Notes: generated by a model not told the origin, from the sequence alone. DNA of 64,000 nt from Halorarum salinum (GCF_013402875.1 NZ_CP058579.1:3472001-3536000); one strand, 5' to 3'; positions 24,570-34,332 are shown, numbered from the stretch's first letter. A program made the numbers and translations.

Positions 24570-26531
24570 ATGAGTCACCCCGCCGACGAGGACGATCCCT
24601 TCGAAGACGTCCGCGAGCGGACGGACAACGCCATGCGACGGCTGTTCGCCGAGTACGGACGCGACAACTGGTACCAGTTCACCGTCGGACTGGTCGCCAG
24701 CGTGTTCGCGCGCGTGCTCGATCTGTTCCCCCCGCTCGTGCTCGGCGTCGCCATCGACGCGCTGTTCAACCCCGACGCGGAGATCACGTACGCCGAGGCG
24801 GCGGCCGACCTGCTCCCGGGAATCGGCCCCGCGACGATAGCGAGCGTCCTCCCCGCGGGGAGGCAGGCGCAGTTCGAGTTCTCCATCGCGCTCATCGCGC
24901 TGGGCTTCTTCGGCGGCGCCGCCTTCCACTGGTCGCGCAACTGGGGCTGGAACTCCTTCGCCCAGAACATCCAGCACGACATCCGCGTGGACACCTACAA
25001 CAAGATGCAGCGGCTGAACATGGACTTCTTCGCCGACAAGCAGACCGGCGAGATGATGTCCATCCTCTCGAACGACGTGAACCGGCTGGAGCGGTTCCTC
25101 AACGACGGGATGAACTCCTTCTTCCGGCTGTCGGTGATGGTCGTCGCCATCGCGACGATCCTCTTCACGATGAACTGGCAGCTCGCGCTGGTCGCGCTCG
25201 TCCCCGTCCCGCTCATCGCCTTCTTCACCTGGAAGTTCATCGAGACCATCCAGCCGAAGTACGCCGACGTGCGCTCGTCGGTCGGCGCGCTGAACTCGCG
25301 GCTGGAGAACAACCTCGGCGGCATCCAGGTGATCAAGACGTTCAACACGGAGGACTTCGAGTCCGACCGCGTCGACGACGTGTCGATGGACTACTTCGAC
25401 GCGAACTGGGACGCCATCGGGACGCGCATCAAGTTCTTCCCCGGCCTGCGGGTCATCGCTGGCGTCGGCTTCGTCCTCACGTTCCTCGTGGGCGGCCTCT
25501 GGGTGTTCTCGGGGGCGCCGTGGTTCTTCACGGGCGAACTCGCGCTCGGCCAGTTCGTCATCTTCATCACGCTCACCCAGCGGTTCATCTGGCCGATGGC
25601 CCAGTTCGGACAGATCATCAACATGTACCAGCGGGCGCGCGCCTCCTCCGCGCGCATCTTCGGGCTCATGGACGAGCCCTCCCGGATCGCCGAGGACCCC
25701 GACGCCGACGAACTCGTCGTCGGGGACGGCGACGTCGCCTACGACGACGTCACGTTCGGCTACGACGAGTCCGAGACCATCGTCAAGGACGTGAGCTTCG
25801 AGGTCGAGGGCGGTGAGACGCTCGCGCTCGTCGGCCCGACCGGCGCCGGGAAGTCGACCGTCCTGAAGCTCCTCCTCCGCATGTACGACGTCGACGAGGG
25901 GGCGATCACCATCGACGGGCAGGACCTCCGGGACGTCACCATCCCGAGCCTCCGCCGGCAGGTCGGCTACGTCAGCCAGGAGACGTTCATGTTCTATGGC
26001 ACGGTCCGGGACAACATCGCCTACGGCACGTTCGGGGCCGACGACGAGACGGTCGTCGAGGCCGCCAAGGCGGCCGAGGCCCACGAGTTCATCTCCAACC
26101 TTCCGGAGGGGTACGACACCGAGATCGGCGAGCGCGGCGTGAAGCTCTCCGGCGGCCAGCGCCAGCGGCTCTCGATCGCCCGCGCGGTGCTGAAGGACCC
26201 CGAGATCCTCGTGCTCGACGAGGCGACCTCCGACGTGGACACCGAGACGGAGATGCTCATCCAGCGCTCGCTCGACCAGCTGACGGAGGACCGGACGACG
26301 TTCGCCATCGCACACCGGCTCTCGACCATCCGCGACGCGGACCAGATCCTCGTGCTGGAGGACGGCCGAGTCGCGGAGCGCGGGGAACACGAGGAGCTCC
26401 TCGAACGCGACGGCCTCTATGCGCACCTGTGGGGCGTGCAGGCGGGCGAGATCGACGAACTCCCCCAGGAGTTCATCGACCGCGCAGCCCGCCGCGCCTC
26501 CCGGACCGAGGCCGAGACGGACGACGACTGA
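24570..26531 (+). CDS. ABC exporter, fused membrane and ATPase domains
   Basis: Predicted 653 residues, a half-transporter of the type IV exporter family that should work as a dimer. Six hydrophobic helices lie between about 40 and 355. The ATPase domain begins near 385 (VAYDDVTFGYDESETIV), with Walker A GPTGAGKST near 427, the Q-loop YVSQETFMFYG, the signature LSGGQRQRLSIARA near 530, Walker B ILVLDEATSDVD and the H-loop AHRLSTI. A TATA-like CTTTAGG lies about 30 nt before the ATG. Substrate unknown; lipid, drug or peptide export is possible. Confidence 0.93.
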   Translation: MSHPADEDDPFEDVRERTDNAMRRLFAEYGRDNWYQFTVGLVASVFARVLDLFPPLVLGVAIDALFNPDAEITYAEAAADLLPGIGPATIASVLPAGRQAQFEFSIALIALGFFGGAAFHWSRNWGWNSFAQNIQHDIRVDTYNKMQRLNMDFFADKQTGEMMSILSNDVNRLERFLNDGMNSFFRLSVMVVAIATILFTMNWQLALVALVPVPLIAFFTWKFIETIQPKYADVRSSVGALNSRLENNLGGIQVIKTFNTEDFESDRVDDVSMDYFDANWDAIGTRIKFFPGLRVIAGVGFVLTFLVGGLWVFSGAPWFFTGELALGQFVIFITLTQRFIWPMAQFGQIINMYQRARASSARIFGLMDEPSRIAEDPDADELVVGDGDVAYDDVTFGYDESETIVKDVSFEVEGGETLALVGPTGAGKSTVLKLLLRMYDVDEGAITIDGQDLRDVTIPSLRRQVGYVSQETFMFYGTVRDNIAYGTFGADDETVVEAAKAAEAHEFISNLPEGYDTEIGERGVKLSGGQRQRLSIARAVLKDPEILVLDEATSDVDTETEMLIQRSLDQLTEDRTTFAIAHRLSTIRDADQILVLEDGRVAERGEHEELLERDGLYAHLWGVQAGEIDELPQEFIDRAARRASRTEAETDDD

Positions 26532-26591
26532 TCCGGTCGGGCGGGACGGGCCGCACGAACCGTTTTATCCGAAACCGGGGCCAGACACCCC

Positions 26592-26606
26592 GATGGCATA
26601 GCCATC
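26592..26606. other. Perfect 6-bp stem with ATA loop
   Basis: GATGGC-ATA-GCCATC lies 60 bp after the exporter stop in the 237-bp gap before pgk. It has the same short-stem, 3-nt-loop style as the intergenic repeat arrays. No T run follows, so termination is unproven. Confidence 0.4.
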
Positions 26607-26768
26607 ACGGCGCGTCGGGAAGCGGTCGTGCGGCCCGACGGCGCGCCCGCCACGCCCCGAGCACGGCCGCCTGTCAGCCCAGTGAGCGGCGTTCCCGCGG
26701 GCCGCAAGCCCCGAGCGACTGCTCCGTTTCCCCATCATCTAAGTCTCGTACCGACGTCTCTCCACCCG

Positions 26769-27998
26769 ATGAGTCGCTTCCGCACGCTCGACGATCTCTC
26801 CCCCGAGCAGCGCGTCGTCGCCCGCCTCGACCTCAACTCCCCCGTCGAGGACGGACGAGTGCAGGACAACCGCCGGTTCGACCGGCACGCGACGACCGTC
26901 GCCGAACTCGCCGACGCGGGTCACCGCGTCGCACTTCTCGCCCATCAGGGACGTCCGGGCAGGGACACCTTCGTCTCGCTCGAGCAACACGCGGACGTCC
27001 TCGCCGACCACGCGGGCGTCGACGTGGACTTCGTCCCCGACACGTTCGGCGAGCGGGCGCTCTCGGCCGTGCGCGATCTCGACGGCGGCGACGTTCTCCT
27101 GCTCGAGAACACCCGGATGACCGACGACGAGCTCCCCGAGAAGGAGCCCGAGGAACACGCGAACAGCGCGTTCGTGAAAACGCTCGCGCCCGAGTTCGAC
27201 GCCTACGTCAACGACGCCTACTCGGCGGCCCACCGCAAGCACGCCTCGCTGGTCGGCTTCCCGCTCCGCCTGCCGAGCTACGCCGGGCGCGTGATGGAGA
27301 CCGAGTACGAGGCGAACACCGCCATCGCCTCGCGGGAGTTCGACGGCGACGTGACCATGGTGGTCGGCGGGACGAAGGCGACCGACGTGATCGACGTGAT
27401 GGAGGCGCTCGACGGGAAGGTCGACGCGTTCTGTCTCGGCGGCGTCGCCGGCGAACTGTTCCTCCGGGCCGCCGGCTACCCGGTCGGTCGCGACGTGGGG
27501 ACGGACCTGTTCGACGAGCAGTGGGCGGAGAACGAGGACACCATCCGCGACGTGCTCGACGAGCACGGCGACCGGCTCCGGCTCGCCTCCGACCTCGCGT
27601 ACGAGGGGCCCGACGGCGGGCGCGCGGAGGTCGACGTCGACGCCGTCGAGGACAAGGAGCACTCCTTCCTCGACGTCGGCGCCGGGACGGTCGAGGAGTA
27701 CGAGGCCGTCGTCCGCGACTCGGCCGCCGTCTTCGTGAAGGGCGCGCTCGGCGTCTTCGAGGACGAGCGGTTCAAGGACGGGACCGTGGGCGTTCTCCGC
27801 GCCATCGCCGAGACCGACTGCTTCTCGGTGGTCGGCGGCGGCGACACCTCCCGGGCGATCGAGATGTACGGCCTCGACGAGGCGGAGTTCTCGCACGTCT
27901 CCATCGCGGGCGGCGCGTACATCCGCGCGCTGACGGGCGAGCCCCTGCCGGCCGTGGAGCTACTGGAACGGAACGCGGCCGGCGAGTTCGACGGCTGA
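26769..27998 (+). CDS. pgk: Phosphoglycerate kinase
   Basis: Predicted 409 residues, the family length. It interconverts 1,3-bisphosphoglycerate and 3-phosphoglycerate with ATP. Substrate-binding motifs are visible in order: VVARLDLNSPVEDGRVQDN, LLAHQGRPGR, LLLENTRM, and FVNDAYSAAHRKHAS-like DAYSAAHRKHAS. The C-terminal nucleotide domain has TMVVGGTKATD, FVKGALGVFE and VVGGGDTSRA. The start at 26769 gives MSRFRTLDDL. With gap 570 bp further on the opposite strand it forms the lower glycolysis/gluconeogenesis pair. Confidence 0.97.
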   Translation: MSRFRTLDDLSPEQRVVARLDLNSPVEDGRVQDNRRFDRHATTVAELADAGHRVALLAHQGRPGRDTFVSLEQHADVLADHAGVDVDFVPDTFGERALSAVRDLDGGDVLLLENTRMTDDELPEKEPEEHANSAFVKTLAPEFDAYVNDAYSAAHRKHASLVGFPLRLPSYAGRVMETEYEANTAIASREFDGDVTMVVGGTKATDVIDVMEALDGKVDAFCLGGVAGELFLRAAGYPVGRDVGTDLFDEQWAENEDTIRDVLDEHGDRLRLASDLAYEGPDGGRAEVDVDAVEDKEHSFLDVGAGTVEEYEAVVRDSAAVFVKGALGVFEDERFKDGTVGVLRAIAETDCFSVVGGGDTSRAIEMYGLDEAEFSHVSIAGGAYIRALTGEPLPAVELLERNAAGEFDG

Positions 27999-28046
27999 GC
28001 CGCGACGACACCCGGCTTCTTGTGTCTCGCGGACGAAACACGGGAC

Positions 28047-28535
28047 ATGAAGATCGGCGTCGTCTCCGACACCCACGACAACGCGCGCTACGTCGACGCT
28101 GCGGTGGAACTGTTCGAAGGAACCGCCGAGGCGGTGATCCACTGCGGCGACGTCGTCGCGCCGTTCTCGGCGGTCCCCTTCGACGCGGACTTCGAGTTCT
28201 ACGCCGTCCACGGCAACAACGACGGCGAGTGGGCGCTCGCGGACGCCGTACGGTCCTTCGGCGCCTACCTCGGGGAGATGGGCGAGTTGAGCTTCGGCGG
28301 ACTGGATTTCGCCGTCTACCACGGGACGAGCGAGCCCATCGTCGACGCCCTGCTCGAGTCGGGGAACTACGACTACGTCCTGCGCGGGCACACCCACGAG
28401 CGCGTCCACGAGGAGCGGGGCGGAACCGTCCACGTCAACCCCGGCGGCGTGCCGATCCCCGGGAACGAGGAGGGGCCGGCCGGGGTCCTGCTCGACGCCG
28501 ATACCGGGGACGTGTCGTTCGAGGAACTGGAGTAG
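28047..28535 (+). CDS. YfcE-type metallophosphoesterase
   Basis: Predicted 162 residues, the usual length for YfcE/MJ0936 phosphodiesterases. All dinuclear-metal motifs are present: VVSDTHDN near residue 6, VIHCGDVV near 34, VHGNNDGEW near 59, YHGTSE near 93, and RGHTHERVHEE near 113. The product is cytosolic. Natural substrates of the family are unclear (cyclic or bis-phosphodiesters tested in vitro). It lies between pgk and the convergent gap gene. Its physiological link to them is not evident. Confidence 0.9.
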   Translation: MKIGVVSDTHDNARYVDAAVELFEGTAEAVIHCGDVVAPFSAVPFDADFEFYAVHGNNDGEWALADAVRSFGAYLGEMGELSFGGLDFAVYHGTSEPIVDALLESGNYDYVLRGHTHERVHEERGGTVHVNPGGVPIPGNEEGPAGVLLDADTGDVSFEELE

Positions 28536-28568
28536 CGACGGAAGGAGTTCCGTGCAGGGAGCGCCTGC

Positions 28569-29645
28569 TCAGTCGTCAGCCTCCCGCGGCACGACCCGCC
28601 GGCGCGCGCCGCGGAACAGCGACTCCAGGCCGACGCCGAGCGTCTCGTCGGTCGTCGCCATGCTCGTCTGCTTGTCCTCGCGGTCGAGCAGCGCGCGGAT
28701 CGCGTCGATGTTCTCCGGAATGACGTCGGACTCCTGGTGGATCGACTGGAACAGGTAGAGGTCGCTGCCCTCCGTCGAGACGGACTCCTCCCAGACGCAG
28801 TTCTCCCAGAGGTCTCCGCGCGGGCGGCCGGTGTCCTGTGCGAACTCCTTGAGCTTCCCGGTGCCGTCGATGCCGGCCTCCTCGGGCACGAGGAAGAGGC
28901 GCGACTCGTCCGAGAGCAGGTCGCGCACGTCGGCCGCCGACGGCTCGGCCTCGAGGGTCACGTTCACGGAGTGGAGGTGCATCAGGGTCGCGGGGACCTT
29001 CACGCCCAGCGTGTCGATGTCCACGTCGGGGAAGATCGTGTTCACGTCCGGACCGTGGTGGGAGGGCACCGAGACGGGGTCCGGGAGGATGTCGTTGATC
29101 GGCCCGCGGGAGGTCTGTCCGGGGTCGCCGCCCCGCCGGACGAGCGTGACGCGCGCCTTCTCGACGCCGTACGCCTCCCGGAGCGGGGCGAGCAGCCGAG
29201 AGAGGCCGGTCGTGTTACAGGAGACGACGCGGACGTAGTCGACGTCCTCGGCTGCCGCGGCGTCGTAGTTCGCGCGCGCGACGAAGCTCGTGTCGCCGAC
29301 GTCCGCGTCCTCGCCGCCCTGGAACGTCGCGGGGGTGTCGTACCGCTCGTACAGCTCCCGGTTCTGCTCCCCGATCCCGGAGGGCGTGGTGTCGACGACG
29401 ACGTCGGACTTCATCACCATGTCCTCCGCCTCGCCGGCGAGGTCGATGCCGGCCTCGTGGAAGCGATCCGCGCGGTCCGGGACCGCCGCGTAGAGGGGGT
29501 ACCCCTTCCGGACGGCGGTCTCTGCCTCGTAGTTCGGACGGGTCTTGGCCACTCCCGCGAGCTCCATGTCCGGTTGGGCGGCTACCGCGTCGGCGACGCG
29601 CTTACCGATGGTGCCGTAGCCGTTGACGCCCACCTCGATCATCAT
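28569..29645 (-). CDS. gapB: Type II glyceraldehyde-3-phosphate dehydrogenase (archaeal)
   Basis: Predicted 358 residues (357 from the second Met). This archaeal class oxidises glyceraldehyde 3-phosphate with phosphate to 1,3-bisphosphoglycerate, or runs in reverse in gluconeogenesis. Nucleotide-binding [17 protein letters not shown] opens the protein. The catalytic Cys is in [13 protein letters not shown] near residue 142, and the conserved RRGGDP and SHHGPDV phosphate-site loops follow. Haloarchaea use type II GAPDH chiefly for gluconeogenesis (established for the group). Its tail-to-tail placement with pgk supports the assignment. The 179-bp gap to the next divergent gene must hold both promoters. 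Confidence 0.95.
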   Translation of the reverse strand: MMIEVGVNGYGTIGKRVADAVAAQPDMELAGVAKTRPNYEAETAVRKGYPLYAAVPDRADRFHEAGIDLAGEAEDMVMKSDVVVDTTPSGIGEQNRELYERYDTPATFQGGEDADVGDTSFVARANYDAAAAEDVDYVRVVSCNTTGLSRLLAPLREAYGVEKARVTLVRRGGDPGQTSRGPINDILPDPVSVPSHHGPDVNTIFPDVDIDTLGVKVPATLMHLHSVNVTLEAEPSAADVRDLLSDESRLFLVPEEAGIDGTGKLKEFAQDTGRPRGDLWENCVWEESVSTEGSDLYLFQSIHQESDVIPENIDAIRALLDREDKQTSMATTDETLGVGLESLFRGARRRVVPREADD

Positions 29646-29824
29646 CGAAACGTCGCCCGCCGGCGGGGTTAATCGTTACGGACGAAATGCCGAGAAAACA
29701 ACTACAGAGCGAGTAATACGGTGGATTACGGGTTCGCTTCCACGCCCGACCGGTCGAGCCGCAGGTCCGGCCGAGGGCGGGCCCTTTGACAAGACCTAAC
29801 GCCCGCCCGTCCGACGGGTCGACC

Positions 29825-30775
29825 ATGGACGAACGACTCCGGGACGCGGCGTCGACCGCGATCCACCAGTGTATGGCCCTCGGGGAGGACGAGTCCCTCC
29901 TCATCGTCACGGACGACGCGCGCGAGGAGATCGGCGAGGCGCTCTACGAGGTCGGCAGCGGGGTCACCGACGACTCAGTGATCGCGCGCTACCCGCCGAG
30001 CGACCAGCACGGTGCCGAACCCCCGGCCACCGTCGCGGCCGCCATGCGCGAGGCGGACGTGGTCGTCGCGCCGACGACCAAGAGCCTGAGCCACACCCGC
30101 GCCCGCGGCGAGGCGAACGACCACGGCGCGCGCGTCGCGACCATGCCCGGCATCACCCGCGAGGTGATGCTCGCCGGACTGGACGCCGACTACGCCGCCA
30201 TCGAGCGGCACTGTCACGACGTGCTCGAGCAGGTTGCGACCGCCGAGGAGGTTCAGGTGACGACAGAGAAGGGGACGGACATCACCTTCGCCCGCGGGGG
30301 GCGCGAGTGGCTCTCGGACACCGGGATGGTCCACGACCCCGGGCGGATGTCGAACCTCCCGGCCGGCGAGGTGTTCCTCTCGCCGGAGACCGCGGACGGC
30401 ACCTACGTCGTCGACGGCACGATGATGCCCCACGGGCTGCTGGAGGAGGGCCAGGAGCTCACCTTCGAAGTCGCGGACGGCTACGTGACCGACGTCTCGG
30501 ACGACGAGATCCGGGGCCAGATCGAGGCCGCCGCCGAGGAGGTCGGCGACGCCGCGTACAACCTCGCGGAACTCGGAATCGGGACGAACGTCGGCGTGAC
30601 CGAACTCGTCGGCTCCGTCCTGCTGGACGAGAAGGCCGCCGGGACGGTCCACGTCGCGATCGGCGACGACGCCGGCATCGGCGGGGACGTCGAGGCGCCC
30701 CTCCACCTCGACGGCATACTCCGGGACCCGACGGTCACCGCGGACGGCGAGCCCGTGGAGCTCCCGCGTCCCTGA
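29825..30775 (+). CDS. M29-like aminopeptidase family protein
   Basis: Predicted 316 residues from ATG 29825. It resembles the COG2309/M29 aminopeptidase and NicX-like dioxygenase group, short of the usual M29 length by about 90 residues. Motifs that fit are the metal-site region LPAGEVFLSPETADGTYVVDG near 190, NLAELGIGTN near 260, and HVAIGDDAGIGG with APLHLDGILRDP near the end. The His/Glu/Asp ligand set looks present. Peptidase activity is likely by family, but a ring-cleaving dioxygenase role cannot be ruled out. It is transcribed divergently from gap. Confidence 0.8.
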   Translation: MDERLRDAASTAIHQCMALGEDESLLIVTDDAREEIGEALYEVGSGVTDDSVIARYPPSDQHGAEPPATVAAAMREADVVVAPTTKSLSHTRARGEANDHGARVATMPGITREVMLAGLDADYAAIERHCHDVLEQVATAEEVQVTTEKGTDITFARGGREWLSDTGMVHDPGRMSNLPAGEVFLSPETADGTYVVDGTMMPHGLLEEGQELTFEVADGYVTDVSDDEIRGQIEAAAEEVGDAAYNLAELGIGTNVGVTELVGSVLLDEKAAGTVHVAIGDDAGIGGDVEAPLHLDGILRDPTVTADGEPVELPRP

Positions 30776-30777
30776 CC

Positions 30778-31245
30778 TCAGCCGGGTAGTTCTCGTCCGC
30801 CGTCCGCAGTGCGTGAGAGGGCAGTGGCGCGCTTCCGCACGAGGACGCCGACGAACAGGAGCTTCAGCGCGGTCGAGACGGCGGCCGCGAGCGTCGCCCT
30901 CGTCGGCCGGCGCCGGTAGGCCGACAGGAGCGCGTAGCCGAAGAGCAGGGAGTTCACCGCATTGAGTCGGGTCCACGCGCCCGGTTCGATCTCACCGCGG
31001 ATCCACGCCCGCTCGGCGTCCACGACGCGGGTCATCCACGCGGGGTCGCCCCCGCGGTCGACCGGGGGGAACGCGACCGGGTTGACGACGGTGAACCCGA
31101 GCGCCAGCGCGAGGACCCGCCGGTCGCGCGCGTAGGCGGCGTACAGGAGCATGGGGGTCGCGAGGAACCGCGACCACCCGCTCCACGGGTTCGCGTGGCG
31201 CTCCCAGAACGAGTCACGGTCCGCGAGACGGGCGGCGAGCCGCAT
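30778..31245 (-). CDS. Small membrane protein, DUF6653-like
   Basis: Predicted 155 residues. The N-terminal RHANPWSGWSRF motif is the landmark of a haloarchaeal membrane family I recall as DUF6653; that name is from memory. Hydrophobic segments: FLATPMLLYAAYA, VLALALGFTVVNPVAF and a C-terminal pair including LLFGYALLSAY and LKLLFVGVLV. An acidic/aromatic stretch (MTRVVDAERAWIRGE) separates them. The C-terminus faces the M29-like gene tail to tail with a 2-bp gap. Function unknown. Confidence 0.75.
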   Translation of the reverse strand: MRLAARLADRDSFWERHANPWSGWSRFLATPMLLYAAYARDRRVLALALGFTVVNPVAFPPVDRGGDPAWMTRVVDAERAWIRGEIEPGAWTRLNAVNSLLFGYALLSAYRRRPTRATLAAAVSTALKLLFVGVLVRKRATALSRTADGGRELPG

Positions 31246-31368
31246 GGCTTCGCTTCGCACCCGAACGACTAATCCGTTCGCCGCACTCGCCGGAGGGACG
31301 GCGGCGCTCGCCGGCGCACGTCCGGCCCGCACCCGAAGCACCATTGGCCGTCCCGTCGACGGTGAGGT

Positions 31369-32160
31369 ATGACCGACGGAATCCGACAGGGGTTCATGGT
31401 CGACAACGGCGCCGACCCGGAGCGGTGCTTTCGCCTGGCCGCGGAGCACGGCTTCGACTTCCTCGAACTGAACGCGGACCACCAGTTCGACCGGTCGCGG
31501 GTCGACGCCGACGGCGTTCGGACGCTCGCGGACGAGCACGGCCTCGACCTGGTGTGTCACCTCCCGTACCGGCTGGACGCCTGCTCGCCACGCGATCACG
31601 TCCGCGAGGGCGGCGTCCGGGAGCTGGAGGCTGCGATCGATCACGCGGCGGCGATGGGCGCCGGGAAGGGCGTGTTCCACCTCCAGACGCTGGCGAACGG
31701 GGACAAGTGGACGACCGCCGAGGTGCGCCCGGGGATGTACGAGACGGCCCGGCGCCTGACCGGCTACGCCGCCGAGCGGGGGGTGGAGGCGGTCGCGGAG
31801 AACCTCAAGTCGCCGTTCTTCGACGCGGGCGACCTCCCGGACCTGTTCGCCGAGACCGACGCGTCGGCGTGTCTGGACACCGGACACGCGTTCGTGACGG
31901 GCCAGGACGGCGCGGCACAGGCCGACCTGATCCGCGAGCACGGCGACCGAATCGGCCACCTGCACCTCAACGACACCCGCATCGACGGGGACGACGAGCA
32001 CCTCCCGGTCGGGATGGGGAAGGTGGCGTTCGACGAGATCGCCGACGCGATGCGCGAGACTGGTTGGGAGGGGACGTGTACGCACGAACTGTTCGCGTTC
32101 GACCGGTCGTACGCCGCCGCGGGGAAGGAGCGGTTCGATTCGTTGCTAGCCGGCGTCTGA
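31369..32160 (+). CDS. Sugar phosphate isomerase/epimerase-like TIM barrel protein
   Basis: Predicted 263 residues of the AP endonuclease 2 / xylose isomerase-like TIM barrel superfamily. Metal-site residues are probably the Glu of FDFLELNAD (near 25), VCHLPYRLD (near 63), EAVAENLKSP (near 144), CLDTGHAFVTG (near 167), IGHLHLNDT (near 200), and the final CTHELFAFD Glu. These line a TIM-barrel mouth as in sugar epimerases and endonuclease IV. The DNA-repair-specific inserts are not evident, so a sugar or inositol substrate is more likely. It is monocistronic. The 354-bp gap 32161-32514 after it contains a degraded repeat motif (32202-32222) and a short tandem repeat. Confidence 0.82.
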   Translation: MTDGIRQGFMVDNGADPERCFRLAAEHGFDFLELNADHQFDRSRVDADGVRTLADEHGLDLVCHLPYRLDACSPRDHVREGGVRELEAAIDHAAAMGAGKGVFHLQTLANGDKWTTAEVRPGMYETARRLTGYAAERGVEAVAENLKSPFFDAGDLPDLFAETDASACLDTGHAFVTGQDGAAQADLIREHGDRIGHLHLNDTRIDGDDEHLPVGMGKVAFDEIADAMRETGWEGTCTHELFAFDRSYAAAGKERFDSLLAGV

Positions 32161-32239
32161 TCGGCCGGCATCCGATCGGCCACGCGAGGTGGGTTGCCTC
32201 CGAAGCCCCGCGGCGTTCGGCTCCGATGTCCGTTTAGTC

Positions 32240-32275
32240 GTCGTGGCGAACGGTCCGGTCGTGGCGAACGATCCG
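32240..32275. repeat. Two tandem 18-nt repeats
   Basis: GTCGTGGCGAACGGTCCG and GTCGTGGCGAACGATCCG lie head to tail with one mismatch, followed by a truncated third unit (GTCGTCGTGCC). The array lies in the otherwise empty gap before the PAC2 gene. Confidence 0.6.
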
Positions 32276-32485
32276 GTCGTCGTGCCGTAGTTCCCGGGAA
32301 CCCGCGGGTTTGCACGAAGTCCGGTAAAGCAAGTGCCGCAGGCCGAAGGCCGAGTGACGAGGATCACGGTCGGCGCTCGTGGCCGACCGCCGCGGGGACG
32401 TTCGAGCCGTTCCGTTCCGACGGCCGGGTCACGTCGGTTCGTCCGGCGAGATCGCCGAGCGGCCACGTCCCCGAGCCGACGACCC

Positions 32486-32490
32486 TTTAT
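32486..32490 (+). promoter_or_regulatory. TATA-like box of the PAC2 gene
   Basis: TTTAT lies 25-29 nt before the ATG at 32515, which fits a leaderless transcript. Confidence 0.5.
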
Positions 32491-32514
32491 GAAGCGGACC
32501 CGCCTTTCACGGAC

Positions 32515-33276
32515 ATGGACCAGATCGACATCGAGGTCGTGGCGGACCCCGAACTCGACGAGCCGGCCCTCGTCGAGGGGCTCCCGGGCGTCGGCCACGT
32601 CGGTAAACTCGTCGCCGAACACCTCGTCGAGGAGTTCGACGGCACGCTCGTCCGGCGTGCCTACACCACCGAGTTCCCCCCGCAGGTGACCGTCGACGAC
32701 GAGGGCGTCACCGAACTCACCCACGCGGAGTTCCACCACGTCGACGCGGACGGCGTCGACCTGCTCGTGCTCACCGGCGACCACCAGGCCGCCAGCAACG
32801 AGGGCCACTACACGCTCACGGACGCCTTCCTCGACGTGGCCGACGACTTCGGCTGCGAGCGCGCGTTCGCGCTCGGGGGCGTCCCCACGGGCGAACTCAT
32901 CGACGACGACGAGTACGGCGTGCTCGGCGCGGTGAACGACGCCGACGCGAAGCCCGAACTCGAGGACGCCGACGTGGAGTTTCGCGCGGACGAACCCGCC
33001 GGCGGCATCGTCGGCGTCTCCGGGCTCGTGCTCGGACTCGGCGGCCGACGCGGCCTCGAGGCCGCCTGCCTGATGGGCGAGACGTCGGGCTACCTCGTCG
33101 ACCCGAAGAGCGCGCAGGCGGTCCTGGAGGTGCTCCAGACCGTCCTCGGGTTCGAGGTCGACTTCGCCGACCTCGAGGAGCGCGCCGAGGAGATGGAGGA
33201 GGTCGTCGGCAAGATCCAGGAGATGCAGGGCGGCGGCGGGATGCCGAGCGAGGACGAACTCCGGTACATCGGTTGA
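32515..33276 (+). CDS. PAC2 family protein (proteasome assembly chaperone-like)
   Basis: Predicted 253 residues. The opening region ALVEGLPGVGHVGKLVAEHL and the RAYTTEFPPQVTV strand are landmarks of the PAC2/COG2047 family, which folds like purine-nucleoside phosphorylases and includes proteasome assembly factors. GGVPTGELIDDDEYGVLGAV and SGLVLGLGGRRGLEAACLMGE complete the core. The C-terminal 40 residues form a charged helix. In many archaea this gene sits next to Nop10 and eIF2-alpha; here those genes are 11 kb away on the other strand. Chaperone function in archaea is inferred. Confidence 0.88.
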   Translation: MDQIDIEVVADPELDEPALVEGLPGVGHVGKLVAEHLVEEFDGTLVRRAYTTEFPPQVTVDDEGVTELTHAEFHHVDADGVDLLVLTGDHQAASNEGHYTLTDAFLDVADDFGCERAFALGGVPTGELIDDDEYGVLGAVNDADAKPELEDADVEFRADEPAGGIVGVSGLVLGLGGRRGLEAACLMGETSGYLVDPKSAQAVLEVLQTVLGFEVDFADLEERAEEMEEVVGKIQEMQGGGGMPSEDELRYIG

Positions 33277-33410
33277 GACCGCGAGCGGCATCTCGACGCC
33301 GCGAGGACGTGAGACCGCGAACGACAGCGCGACCCGCGTTATCGAACCACGAACCGGCCGTTCGACCCCCTGCCGCAACCCATTTCCCCGTCAGAGGCGT
33401 CGTTCCGACG

Positions 33411-34256
33411 ATGGTGAACCAGCAGCAGCAGCACGACCCGGCGGACGCGCCGTACGCGAACGGGATGCCGATGCTCGGGCTCGGAACCTGGCAGAACGAC
33501 GAGCCCGAGGAGTGCCGGACGACCGTGGAGACGGCCCTGAACGTCGGATATCGACACGTCGACACCGCCCAGGCGTACGGGAACGAGGAGGCGGTCGGCG
33601 AGGGCATCGCCCGCGCGGACGTCGACCGCGAGGACGTGTTCCTCGCGACCAAGGTCTGGATCGACGACCTCGCGCCCGAGGACGTCCGCGAGACGGCCCG
33701 CGCGAGCCTCGACCGCCTGGGCGTCGACTTGCTCGACCTGCTGTACGTCCACTGGCCCGTGCGCGAGTACGAGGCCGAAGAGACGCTTGGGGCGTTCGAC
33801 GATCTGTACGACGAGGGGCTGATCGACCGCGTCGGCGTCTCCAACTTCCTCCCCGAGCAGGTGGCCGAGGCCGCCGAGATCGCCGACGCGCCGATCTTCG
33901 CCAACCAGGTCGAGTGCCACCCGCTGCTCCGGCAGGAGGAGCTCCGCGAGACGTGCGCCGAGCACGACGTGGAGGTCGTCGCCTACTCGCCGCTCGCGCG
34001 CGGCGAGGTGTTCGAGGTCGACGTGCTGACCGACGTCGCCGAGAAGCACGACGCCAGCGCCGCGCAGGTGAGCCTCGCGTGGCTGCGCGAGAAGGGCGTC
34101 ACCGCGATCCCGAAGGCGACTTCGGAGGAGCACATCCGGGACAACTGGGGATCGCTCGGGCTCGACCTGGACGGGGAGGACGTCGCGGCCATCGACGACA
34201 TCGACCGGACGGACCGGCGCGTCGACCCCGACTTCGGCCCCTGGAACCGGGACTGA
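33411..34256 (+). CDS. Aldo/keto reductase
   Basis: Predicted 281 residues, a TIM-barrel NAD(P)H-dependent carbonyl reductase. The catalytic tetrad is visible: Asp and Tyr in HVDTAQAYGNE, Lys in LATKVW, and His in LYVHWP. The VGVSNFLPEQ and QVECHPLL strands are also family-typical. Cofactor-binding PKATSEEHIRDN near the C-terminus matches the NADPH pocket (usually IPKS...R..N). The substrate is not predictable. The N-terminal Gln run (NQQQQHD) is an odd extension. Monocistronic. Confidence 0.92.
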   Translation: MVNQQQQHDPADAPYANGMPMLGLGTWQNDEPEECRTTVETALNVGYRHVDTAQAYGNEEAVGEGIARADVDREDVFLATKVWIDDLAPEDVRETARASLDRLGVDLLDLLYVHWPVREYEAEETLGAFDDLYDEGLIDRVGVSNFLPEQVAEAAEIADAPIFANQVECHPLLRQEELRETCAEHDVEVVAYSPLARGEVFEVDVLTDVAEKHDASAAQVSLAWLREKGVTAIPKATSEEHIRDNWGSLGLDLDGEDVAAIDDIDRTDRRVDPDFGPWNRD

Positions 34257-34332
34257 GTCGCGACCGACGGCCGCGGGATCCCGCTCCGGAGAGTCGTAAC
34301 CTTCAATCGGGACCCCTCACTCTACCCCGCCG

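Noticed and set aside
24540-26426. A 628-residue frame antisense to the ABC exporter
   Set aside because: It is the complement of a clear exporter reading frame and has no domain of its own.
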